From: Pseudoalteromonas haloplanktis ATCC 14393
Lineage (GTDB): Bacteria; Pseudomonadota; Gammaproteobacteria; Enterobacterales; Alteromonadaceae
Direction of reading: 5' to 3'
Assembly: GCF_000238355.1 (NCBI RefSeq)
Contig: NZ_AHCA01000001.1
Span: 248,001-312,000 of the forward strand
DNA: 64,000 bases
Shown: positions 26,389-33,982 of the stretch, piece by piece
How the letters are laid out: every line of letters begins with the position of its first letter
Numbering within the stretch: the first letter of the stretch is position 1
Translations under genes and position numbers: made by a program
The notes under the pieces: model-generated
The model's input: only the letters and a program-made list of their open reading frames with translations
Database searches by the model: none
Told to the model about the DNA's origin: nothing

Positions 26389-29300
26389 ATGATAGCAACA
26401 ATAAGCCAACAAGATGCCGCGACCGAATTAGTCGCAAGTTACCTAAAAACAATAACTAAACAAGGATTTACTGGCGATACTGATGCAAGTTACGGCACCC
26501 GTCTAATAGCATCAACCGATAACAGTATTTACCAGCAATTACCTCAAGGGGTCATTTTTCCAAAAAACGAAAAAGACATCCAAATTGCCCTACAAACAGC
26601 TGCTCACGATCCGTTTTTATCGTTAACATTTGGCCCGCGAGGCGGTGGTACAGGAACGAATGGTCAGTCTTTAACACCTGGAATTGTTGTTGATTTATCA
26701 CGTTATATGCGTGAAATTCTAGAAATCAATGCTGAAGAAGGCTGGGTACGTGTACAAACCGGCGTTATCAAAGATCAACTTAATGATTTTTTACGCCCTT
26801 ATGGCTTCTTTTTTGCCCCTGACTTATCAACCAGTAACCGAGCAACCATAGGTGGTATGGTTAATACCGATGCGTCTGGTCAAGGTTCATTGGTATATGG
26901 TAAAACCAGCGACCATGTTTTAGGGCTTACCACTTTCTTAGTTGATGGTACAAAAATGTGTACCAGCCCAATCGAGATTGAAAAAGCTAAACTGATTGCT
27001 GAGCAAGACACCACAATCGGAAAACTGTATTCAACGGTGTTGAATATCTGCTTATCTGATCGCGAAGCAATTTTGGCCAAATTCCCACGTTTAAATCGTT
27101 TCTTAACTGGCTATGACCTAGAGCATACGCTAAGTGATGACTTACAAACTTTCGATATGAGCCGTCTGATCACAGGTTCAGAAGGCTCGCTTGGTATAGT
27201 TACTGAAGCCCAACTAAACATTACGCCGATTGCTGAATTTAAAACCTTGATCAACATTAAGTATGACAGTTTTGATTCCGCGTTGCGCCACTCACCATTT
27301 TTAGTCGAAGCACGGGCAACCTCTGTTGAAACAGTTGATAGTAAAGTGCTCAACCTTGCACGTCAGGATATTGTTTGGCATTCAGTATCGGACTTAATAA
27401 CCGATGTTGAAAATAAAGACATGCAAGGCCTCAACATGGTTGAGTTTAACGCTGTATCAGTCGACGACATTAAAGACAAGGTTGATACATTATGTAAGTT
27501 ACTCGATGATTGCGTAACACAACAAAAAAATGGTGTTATAGGCTATCAACTTACCAGCGATAAAGCAGACATTCTTAAGATTTATGGAATGCGGAAAAAA
27601 TCAGTTGGCTTATTAGGTAATGTAAAAGGGACTCAAAAACCGCTTGCATTTGCTGAAGATACTGCAGTTCCCCCAGAAAACCTCGCTGATTTTATAGTTG
27701 AATTTAGAGCTTTACTCGATAGCCATAATTTACAATATGGTATGTTTGGTCATGTTGATGCTGGCGTATTACACGTACGACCTGCACTGGATATGTGCGA
27801 TCCAGAACAAGAAAAATTGCTACGAGTGATCTCCGACGCTGTTGTAAAACTTACAGCTAAATACGGTGGCTTGATGTGGGGTGAGCATGGCAAAGGCTAT
27901 CGTAGTGAATACGGGCCTGAATTTTTTGGAGAACATTTATTCAATCAATTACGCCGGATTAAAGCAGCGTTTGATCCAAACAATCGTATTAACCCAGGTA
28001 AAATATGCACTCCTATTGACAGTGAAGACTCACTAGTCAGTGTTGACGATCAAAAGCGAGCTTGGTTTGATAGGCAAATTTCAGTCGATGTTAAAACCAG
28101 TTTTAACAATGCCATGACATGTAATGGAAACGGAATTTGCTTTAACTATGACGAAAAATCCCCCATGTGTCCGTCGTATAAAGTTACCGGGGATCGCCGT
28201 TATTCTCCAAAAGGACGCGCAAGTTTAATGCGTGAATGGCTACGGTTACAACAAACTAAAGACATCGACTTATTAGAAGTTGAAAAAGAGCTTAATAAAG
28301 GTGAAGTGATCACTTGGTGGGAACGATATCAACACAGTCGTGATAAGAAAAAAGGCGTTTACGATTTTTCCCATGAAGTAAAAGAGTCGATGGATGAATG
28401 TTTAGCGTGTAAAGCTTGTACCACTGCCTGTCCTATAAAAGTAGATGTACCTACATTTAGGTCTCGCTTTTTAAACTACTACCATAGTTATTATGCTCGC
28501 CCGCTGAAAGATTACTTAGTGGGTAATATTGAAAACAGCGCGCCAATTATGGCTCGCTTTTCACGCGTAATTAATCCAATTGTAAAAACTAAACTTGCTA
28601 GTTCGTTGATCAAAAAAACGGTGGGTTATGTAGATACACCGTTACTCAGTACCCCGTCACTTAAACAGCGTATTAAAAAACAACACCAGTTTAATTTTGC
28701 ACAATTGCAGTCACTAAGTGCAGAACAGCAAAGTGACTATGTATTGATTGTTCAAGATCCATTTACAAGTTTTTATGAAGCAGAATTGGTCGAGAGTTTT
28801 ATAAAAATTATTTCGGCGCTAGGCAAAAAACCCATCCTATTGCCATTTTTACCGAACGGGAAACCACAACACGTAAAAGGATTTTTGCATGAGTTTAAAA
28901 TTACCGCTAAAAATGCCGCAGCATTTTTAAATTCATTGTCAGAAATAAATGCGCCATTGGTTGGTTTAGATGCATCTTTAGTGATGTGTTACCGTGATGA
29001 ATACAATTCTATTTTAGAAGATGAACGCGGAAATTTTGAAGTCCTACTTGCTCATGAATGGTTAGCGACACAATCATTTAAACCGCTAGCAAACAAAGTA
29101 ACTAGTGACACATCGTTTACTTTGTTAAGTCACTGTACTGAAACAACGGCATTGCCAAAAGCTGCAAATGTTTGGCAAACTATTTTTTCTGATTTAGGTT
29201 TAACACTTAATACTACGGCAACAGGTTGTTGTGGTATGGCCGGCACATATGGCCACGAAGCTCAAAACCAAAATAACTCCCGCGCTTTATACGAAATGAG

Positions 29301-29436
29301 CTGGCAGGGTGTAGTTGAAAAAAGTTCGCCAGAACAATTATTGGTAACTGGTTTTTCTTGTCGTAGTCAGGTAAAACGTTACGAAAAATTTAAACCGAAA
29401 CATCCAATTGAATTGCTAGCAGCAAAGCTTACCTAA
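26389..29436 (+). CDS. ydiJ: YdiJ-type FAD-binding and 4Fe-4S oxidoreductase
   Basis: 1015 residues, close to E. coli YdiJ. The N-terminal PCMH FAD-binding domain (about 45-260) has FGPRGGGTGTNGQSLT and STSNRATIGGMVNTDASGQGS. The FAD-oxidase C-terminal domain (about 280-540) ends in HGKGYRSEYGPEFF and FDPNNRINPGKIC. The Fe-S domain carries CNGNGICFNY...CPS and CLACKACTTACPIKVDVP (about 671-688). The C-terminal cysteine-rich part ends in the CCG motif TGCCGMAGTYGHE. YdiJ relatives oxidise D-2-hydroxy acids such as D-2-hydroxyglutarate and pass electrons to the quinone pool; the exact substrate here is not certain. The PEP synthase neighbourhood is shared with E. coli. Confidence 0.9.
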   Translation: MIATISQQDAATELVASYLKTITKQGFTGDTDASYGTRLIASTDNSIYQQLPQGVIFPKNEKDIQIALQTAAHDPFLSLTFGPRGGGTGTNGQSLTPGIVVDLSRYMREILEINAEEGWVRVQTGVIKDQLNDFLRPYGFFFAPDLSTSNRATIGGMVNTDASGQGSLVYGKTSDHVLGLTTFLVDGTKMCTSPIEIEKAKLIAEQDTTIGKLYSTVLNICLSDREAILAKFPRLNRFLTGYDLEHTLSDDLQTFDMSRLITGSEGSLGIVTEAQLNITPIAEFKTLINIKYDSFDSALRHSPFLVEARATSVETVDSKVLNLARQDIVWHSVSDLITDVENKDMQGLNMVEFNAVSVDDIKDKVDTLCKLLDDCVTQQKNGVIGYQLTSDKADILKIYGMRKKSVGLLGNVKGTQKPLAFAEDTAVPPENLADFIVEFRALLDSHNLQYGMFGHVDAGVLHVRPALDMCDPEQEKLLRVISDAVVKLTAKYGGLMWGEHGKGYRSEYGPEFFGEHLFNQLRRIKAAFDPNNRINPGKICTPIDSEDSLVSVDDQKRAWFDRQISVDVKTSFNNAMTCNGNGICFNYDEKSPMCPSYKVTGDRRYSPKGRASLMREWLRLQQTKDIDLLEVEKELNKGEVITWWERYQHSRDKKKGVYDFSHEVKESMDECLACKACTTACPIKVDVPTFRSRFLNYYHSYYARPLKDYLVGNIENSAPIMARFSRVINPIVKTKLASSLIKKTVGYVDTPLLSTPSLKQRIKKQHQFNFAQLQSLSAEQQSDYVLIVQDPFTSFYEAELVESFIKIISALGKKPILLPFLPNGKPQHVKGFLHEFKITAKNAAAFLNSLSEINAPLVGLDASLVMCYRDEYNSILEDERGNFEVLLAHEWLATQSFKPLANKVTSDTSFTLLSHCTETTALPKAANVWQTIFSDLGLTLNTTATGCCGMAGTYGHEAQNQNNSRALYEMSWQGVVEKSSPEQLLVTGFSCRSQVKRYEKFKPKHPIELLAAKLT

Positions 29437-29452
29437 CTTTTCACTTACTAGA

Positions 29453-29486
29453 AAAACGGCGAACTACTCAAGTAGCTCGCCGTTTT
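29453..29486. terminator. bidirectional terminator after ydiJ
   Basis: Long stem AAAACGGCGA-CTACT / AGTAG-TCGCCGTTTT with one internal mismatch, A-rich before and T-rich after; between the convergent ydiJ and antiporter genes. Confidence 0.88.
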
Positions 29487-29514
29487 ATTTTATCTGTAAA
29501 AAGTAATTTTAAAT

Positions 29515-30711
29515 TTATTTTCTTTTTGAAAAACTATCAGCAATCGGTTTAGTCGTCATGCCATGAATAAATACACTTAATAAAATGGTGGTCATCGCAA
29601 TCGTAGCTATTTGGTATTTATTTTCAATAGCCGTATCAATAACCATCAAGGTAAAAACGATTGAGGCTAAACCTCGTGGGCCAAACCATGCAAACGTTAA
29701 TCGCTCTTTAAATTTCAAGTTGGTAAATTGTAGCGATAACATAACCGGAATGATTCTGATCAGCGTGGTACTTAAAAGTGCAAACACAATCACGGTCCAG
29801 CTTATATTTGGTAACACTAAATAACTGCAAACAAACCCAAACAAACACCAAATAAGTAAACCTGTAAAATCTGCAATGTGTTCGCTATCTTCAACGAGCT
29901 TTTCCCTCAATGGTTGCGCTGTATATTTATCAAAAATTAATCCGGCAACAAAAACTGCAATAAAACCGCTACTGTGAAAACTCTGGGCAATTGAAAATAT
30001 AGTCATTGCCATACCAACAACTAGAAATGGACTCGTATTGTTTGAAAAATAATGCCGCTTCATTGCAAATTTTATTAATGGAATAATTACCGCCATAGCT
30101 AGCACTGCAATAATAAGTGCAATACCGAGTTCTCGGGCAAAAACCAGCGCGGTATCAGCCAAAGAAAATGTAGACGTTGGCTCTTGCGCTAATAACATCA
30201 GCACTAAAAAAATCGGCACGCAAAGCCCATCATTCAAACCACTTTCAGTATTTATACCCTCACGAATTTTTTCTGGTACTGCGCTGCTATTGAGTAAGCC
30301 TTTACTTAATGCCGCATCTGTTGGCGTTAAAATAATTGCCACTAAGGCAGCTTGCAACAAAGTTAATTGGGTAAACATTAAACTAGCAATAACAATGCCT
30401 GCCATTAATGTCAGCGGTAAGGCAACGAAAAGTAATAAACTAGGATACTGAAAACTATGTTTTAACACAGATAGTTTAGTTTTCGCTGCATCCGTGAATA
30501 AAAAAATGCTCAAGGTTAACTCAATCAGTGGCAACAAATGATCCATATCACTTTTTAAATAAGCAGTTTCATTAGGCAATAAAAAAGCAATTGCGCCACC
30601 TATAACAACAAAAAACATCGGGCCGGTAATTTCAACGCGTTCAAGTTGTCGCATTGAAAGTGAGTAAATTAAAAAAGCTAAGCCAACGCAGGCCAATATA
30701 CTGTATTGCAT
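29515..30711 (-). CDS. CPA1-type cation:proton antiporter
   Basis: 398 residues, 11-12 predicted membrane helices. Ion-binding motifs of the Na+/H+ exchanger fold are visible: LTPTDAALSKGLL and the ND motif in ESGLNDGLCVP (about residues 155-166), plus FAWFGPRGLASIVF. There is no long cytoplasmic regulatory tail. It exchanges Na+ or K+ for protons, useful in sea water. Its ATG directly follows the stop of the recombinase gene with no spacer, so the two are probably translated from one mRNA, an unexpected pairing. Confidence 0.88.
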   Translation of the reverse strand: MQYSILACVGLAFLIYSLSMRQLERVEITGPMFFVVIGGAIAFLLPNETAYLKSDMDHLLPLIELTLSIFLFTDAAKTKLSVLKHSFQYPSLLLFVALPLTLMAGIVIASLMFTQLTLLQAALVAIILTPTDAALSKGLLNSSAVPEKIREGINTESGLNDGLCVPIFLVLMLLAQEPTSTFSLADTALVFARELGIALIIAVLAMAVIIPLIKFAMKRHYFSNNTSPFLVVGMAMTIFSIAQSFHSSGFIAVFVAGLIFDKYTAQPLREKLVEDSEHIADFTGLLIWCLFGFVCSYLVLPNISWTVIVFALLSTTLIRIIPVMLSLQFTNLKFKERLTFAWFGPRGLASIVFTLMVIDTAIENKYQIATIAMTTILLSVFIHGMTTKPIADSFSKRK

Positions 30712-31923
30712 TTAAATTTTCCTTTTGAGTCCTGACTTTGCACGTTCCTTTATATTAGTTTGAATATAAATTTGATCGGTGGTCGCAATTTTTGCATGAC
30801 CTAAATCTTCTGATAAATGTTTAAGTGGGCGTGTTTGTGCATCATGAGTTGCTCCCGTATGACGAAGCCAATGTGCAGTGGCAGCTTCAAGTTGTTCAGC
30901 ATCATCTTTAAAACCATCATCAAGTAAAGATTGTTTTGCTAAATCAAAACTTTGTTGCACTAGGCGGCGAATTTGTCGAACGGTCATGCCGCCTTGTCCA
31001 CGAATTTTATGCACTAATGGTTCGGCCTCATCAACACGGGGGAGGGCGGGCAACCCTCGGTATAATCTATAACGTTTTAAATAAGTTACAAAATCATCAC
31101 TTAACGTTACATCCCGTAATTTATTACCTTTTCCCATTATGCGTAAAAACCAAAAACCATCATTGTCTTGCCAAAAATGTGACATAACTGGTGACCACTG
31201 AGGTCGCTCTGATAATTCAGAAATGCGTAAATAAAGACCTTTTAAACAAGCTAACGTGAATAAATTTCTTTCTAAATCAGGTTGATGCTCACATTTATCA
31301 CGCGTTACCCCAAATACATATTCCCATTGAATATCGCTTAAAGTATCCGGTATTTTAATCTGCGATTGCACCACTAAGTACGGGCTATTCTTTTTTACAA
31401 CAGGAACAAAGTTAGCAAACGTTTTTTCTTCTAAAATGGCAAATTTATAAAACACATTTAATGCGGTAAACATAGCAGCTAATGTTTGTTGACTGGCAAT
31501 GGATTCTTTAAGCATAAAAGGGCGCCAGTTTTCGTTTAATCGACGAATACCTTGCTCATCTTTATAACGCCATTGTACTGATGTCATCGTCCATTGTTTA
31601 TCTGGCTCAACCATAAAATCAACATAAGCTTCGATATCTTCACGCTTTAGTTCAAATACTGACTTTTGTGCAATTAACCAAGACCATAAATAAAAGCGCT
31701 CAAGCTCATTGCGAAAACGATTAAACGTCGCCTCTGATTTACGGCCATAAACATAAAGAAATTGGTACAAAAAAACTAATTCTTGCTTTGATTCAGCGAC
31801 AGTCAAGCCAACTTGCTGTATAAAGGTGGCAAGTTCTGGGTATTCTGATTGCAGTGTATCATCTTCAAGATGAGCAATTTGATACCGTAATTGTTTTAAT
31901 GTATCGACCAAAGCTACAAGCAT
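30712..31923 (-). CDS. orphan tyrosine recombinase / site-specific integrase
   Basis: 403 residues. The N-terminal SAM-like core-binding domain covers about 45-180. The catalytic domain (about 195-400) has the full residue set: Arg in LYLRISELSE, Lys in MGKGNKLRD, His-x-x-Arg in HWLRHTGATHD, the second His in LGHAKIATTD, and nucleophile Tyr in QIYIQTN. It is therefore likely active. No phage, integron or transfer genes, and no attachment duplication, lie beside it. It could serve a past mobile element or replicon maintenance; XerC and XerD are shorter (about 300 residues), so it is not a simple XerC/D copy. A dif-like site lies 0.8 kb upstream. Confidence 0.88.
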   Translation of the reverse strand: MLVALVDTLKQLRYQIAHLEDDTLQSEYPELATFIQQVGLTVAESKQELVFLYQFLYVYGRKSEATFNRFRNELERFYLWSWLIAQKSVFELKREDIEAYVDFMVEPDKQWTMTSVQWRYKDEQGIRRLNENWRPFMLKESIASQQTLAAMFTALNVFYKFAILEEKTFANFVPVVKKNSPYLVVQSQIKIPDTLSDIQWEYVFGVTRDKCEHQPDLERNLFTLACLKGLYLRISELSERPQWSPVMSHFWQDNDGFWFLRIMGKGNKLRDVTLSDDFVTYLKRYRLYRGLPALPRVDEAEPLVHKIRGQGGMTVRQIRRLVQQSFDLAKQSLLDDGFKDDAEQLEAATAHWLRHTGATHDAQTRPLKHLSEDLGHAKIATTDQIYIQTNIKERAKSGLKRKI

Positions 31924-32055
31924 ATTTGAGTTATTTCTAATAAAATAAGATAGTTATAGTCTATATTTAAAGTCCGATACTGTCTAGTATTGGACTTAAC
32001 GCAGTTGCAAATTAGCCTAACTCAAAAGATAACTTTGGTTGTTTAAGGAAAGCAT

Positions 32056-32619
32056 ATGAAAAAGTTAATAATATTAAGTCTAGCCGCACTAACATTAGTG
32101 CTATCGGGTTGTGCTACAACGGGCAGCGCTTCACCAACTGAAAAACGTAACTTAGTGCAAAACATGCGTGCTGATACACTAAGTAAATTATATAAAGAAA
32201 AACCTGATGTTAAACAACAAATTGCTAATGCAGCCGGTTATGCAGTCTTTGATAATGCCAATGTAAATGTGGTACTGGCAAGTTTTGGTGGTGGCTATGG
32301 GGTTGTAAAAAATAACCTAACGGGAAAATCTACATATATGAATATGGGTGAAGCCGGTTTAGGCCTTGGTTTAGGTGTTAAAGATTTTAATGTTGTTATG
32401 GTTTTTCATAATCAAGCCGCGCTAAATCGTTTTATCGAGCACGGTTGGGCTTTTGGCGGTAACGCAGACGCAGCCGCAAAATACCAAGATACCGGCGGTG
32501 CAATCACTGCTGAGGCTATCGCCGATCAAGTTACTGTTTATTCATTAACCGAAAATGGCCTTGCATTACAAGCTGTATTAAAAGGCACTAAATTTTGGGT
32601 AGATTCTGAGCTAAATTAA
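32056..32619 (+). CDS. SYLF-domain (YSC84-like) lipoprotein
   Basis: 187 residues. The signal peptide ends in the lipobox LVLSGC, and AAGGAAAGCAT precedes the start. The SYLF domain covers about residues 45-187, with AAGYAVFDNANVNVVLASFGGGYGVV and GEAGLGLGLGVKDFNVVMVF. SYLF proteins bind phosphoinositides in eukaryotes; bacterial copies are membrane lipoproteins of unclear role. A single gene with its own terminator; no operon partner. Confidence 0.88.
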   Translation: MKKLIILSLAALTLVLSGCATTGSASPTEKRNLVQNMRADTLSKLYKEKPDVKQQIANAAGYAVFDNANVNVVLASFGGGYGVVKNNLTGKSTYMNMGEAGLGLGLGVKDFNVVMVFHNQAALNRFIEHGWAFGGNADAAAKYQDTGGAITAEAIADQVTVYSLTENGLALQAVLKGTKFWVDSELN

Positions 32620-32637
32620 GCTTTTAAAACCCCTCTA

Positions 32638-32671
32638 AAAGTGGGCTAGTTTGTATAACTACGCCCACTTT
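32638..32671 (+). terminator. terminator after the SYLF lipoprotein
   Basis: Stem AAAGTGGGC-TAGTT / AACTA-C-GCCCACTTT with one bulged C, followed by a T/A-rich run. Confidence 0.8.
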
Positions 32672-32686
32672 AATTTACTTTAATCT

Positions 32687-32714
32687 ATTTAACATAACGT
32701 AATTTATGGGTTGT
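32687..32714. other. dif-like XerCD recombination site (candidate)
   Basis: ATTTAACATAA (32687-32697) is an exact XerD arm of the gammaproteobacterial dif site. After a six-base centre (CGTAAT) comes TTATGGGTTGT, which keeps TTATG and the following G position but is degenerate relative to the XerC arm TTATGCGCANN. The arm-6-arm spacing of 28 bases is right. Confidence 0.4.
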
Positions 32715-32717
32715 TAA

Positions 32718-32796
32718 CTATCAGCTATCAGCTATCAGCTATCAGCTATCAGCTATCAGCTATCAGCTATCAGCTATCAGCTATCAGCTATCAGCT
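32718..32796. repeat. heptanucleotide tandem repeat, 11.3 copies
   Basis: CTATCAG repeated without error 11 times plus two bases. It begins three bases after the dif-like site and ends ten bases before the stop of the decayed patatin fragment. An open frame across it is only a by-product of the 7-base period. Confidence 0.98.
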
Positions 32797-32805
32797 CAAA
32801 ATAAC

Positions 32806-32925
32806 TTACAGCTTAAATTTTTCAATTAGTTCTAATTCAAACTTTCTTATCACTATACTTTTATCAAACCAGTCCACTAAAGTAAATTTCAATAATTTAT
32901 ATCGACTATTAACTCCTACTCGCCC
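32806..32925 (-). pseudogene. decayed 3' fragment of a patatin-like lipase gene
   Basis: Read on the minus strand the last residues (LVDWFDKSIV, then FELELIEKFKL and stop) align with the end of the intact lipase at 33983 (LADAFDKNIT, then FELKIIDNFNQ and stop). SRYKLLK aligns with TRIKYWR further upstream, with about eight codons missing between. The DNA also matches, including AATAACTTA just after both stops. No upstream part of the gene remains. Confidence 0.7.
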
Positions 32926-33019
32926 GTGGGCAGATTGTAAAATTTCCTATCACGACCATATAATGACTCACATTGGGGGAAGTTAAACCATCTGATGGTC
33001 AGCGAGGAAATCTGAAACC

Positions 33020-33133
33020 ATGTACAAAATACTTAAGGAGCAAAATAAAACACAAGATGTATATTTTTCAAATCTACAAAGTCAATTACTTGAAATTGTT
33101 ACTGAAATAGCTATGAGAACTAAAACAAATTAA
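33020..33133 (+). CDS. small protein of 37 residues, unknown
   Basis: MYKILKEQNKTQDVYF... ending in RTKTN. GAGGAAA lies nine to ten bases before the ATG and a terminator follows directly after the stop. It is hydrophilic with a possible amphipathic helix (LQSQLLEIVTEIAM). No family recognised. Being bounded by a ribosome site and a terminator makes it worth keeping, but it may be a chance frame. Confidence 0.4.
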   Translation: MYKILKEQNKTQDVYFSNLQSQLLEIVTEIAMRTKTN

Positions 33134-33160
33134 TAAAAAAGAGCCTTAAAAAGGCTCTTG
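33134..33160. terminator. terminator between the two small ORFs
   Basis: Stem AAGAGCCTT / AAGGCTCTT with AAA loop. The A-run on the left gives a T-run on the minus strand, so it is best suited to the 42-residue gene but can serve both. Confidence 0.8.
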
Positions 33161-33169
33161 TAATCTCTA

Positions 33170-33298
33170 TTATTTCTTAATGAGATCTTGCTGTAGTTTC
33201 TTACGAATTTGCCTCTTTAACAATATGCCTTCCCGATAGTAAGCACATTTAAATGCAAGAGTTATAATTAACGTAAGAAAACTCATGTAGTCAAACAT
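33170..33298 (-). CDS. small single-span membrane protein of 42 residues
   Basis: Starts MFDYMSFLTLIITLAF with a near-perfect AGGAG five bases before the ATG and ends in the basic tail KRQIRKKLQQDLIKK. One hydrophobic segment (about 6-20) and a strongly positive C terminus, the look of small regulatory membrane peptides or type I toxins. Followed by an intrinsic terminator. A strong divergent promoter starts 42 bases upstream. No family recognised. Confidence 0.55.
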   Translation of the reverse strand: MFDYMSFLTLIITLAFKCAYYREGILLKRQIRKKLQQDLIKK

Positions 33299-33339
33299 GG
33301 CATCTCCTAATTTATCTATTAAAGTAGAAGCTCGCATAT

Positions 33340-33368
33340 TTGACAATCCAACCTAAAAATAATACAAT
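33340..33368 (+). promoter_or_regulatory. strong sigma-70 promoter
   Basis: Consensus TTGACA (33340-33345) and TACAAT (33363-33368) with an exact 17-base spacer. No protein gene follows; the transcript would run into the terminator at 33437. Confidence 0.75.
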
Positions 33369-33374
33369 CCAAAT

Positions 33375-33461
33375 GTCACTAAGGTTTGCTATTATTTTGG
33401 CGATCTATCTTATAAAACGAACTTCGTTTTGAAATTACGAGCTTTTAGCTCGTTTTTTTTT
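33375..33461 (+). ncRNA. candidate small RNA (~87 nt)
   Basis: Delimited by the consensus promoter and an intrinsic terminator (33437-33461, stem ACGAGC/GCTCGT, loop TTTTA, nine T). A second hairpin AAAACGAA/TTCGTTTT lies at about 33415-33432. No ATG with a ribosome site inside. Divergent from the 42-residue membrane protein gene. Confidence 0.55.
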
Positions 33462-33982
33462 GTCTATAAAAACTCCTTTACTAAACCAACGAGATTAATT
33501 ATAACCCCAAGCAAATATTAATACAAATGGCAAGAATATTTAAAAATAACACTATACTTTTTAGTTATATCAAACTAAATTTAGCCATCTAAAATCTCAA
33601 CCTATTGATAAGTAATCGTTAATTTTTTAACGACTTTATGTTTGATAAAATTACATTCCATAATTTTATTAGTTACCCACAGCCAACTAACAAAATAAAT
33701 TGTGAAAATTAATTTTTTTCATGTTCATATCGTATGATATCTATTATTGACTGAAGAAAAATATAAGGCTATAGCGAATGACAATATTTGTGAGAAATCT
33801 CTCGTAATTTACTAAAAATGGATATGATTGGTTAAATAAAAAGAATATGCAATGCAAAACTGTCAAAGCTGATAGCGAAGTCAAACTATTAATAAAAAAG
33901 GTCTTTTCGCCCTTTTCTTTAATATTACGTACCATGAGTTATCCGTTGATAGCCATCAGATCAATCAGCTATAAAAAATAAC
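33462..33982. other. gene-free AT-rich interval
   Basis: No credible reading frame with a ribosome site on either strand. A CGTTAA/TTAACG palindrome at 33617-33632 and traces of the CTATCAG-type heptad near 33940-33972 (before the lipase stop) are all that is visible. Confidence 0.65.

Noticed and set aside
30712..31923. Integrase as evidence for a genomic island or prophage in the window
   Set aside because: No tRNA target, no direct repeats, no phage or conjugation genes on either side.
32711..32986. Open frame of 91 residues across the heptanucleotide array (ISYQLSA repeats)
   Set aside because: Its openness is produced by the 7-base repeat read in three frames; no ribosome site, and the 3' half is antisense to the decayed lipase.
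33890..33925. Possible terminator after 33890
   Set aside because: Pairing between GGTC and GCCC segments is weak; no convincing stem.
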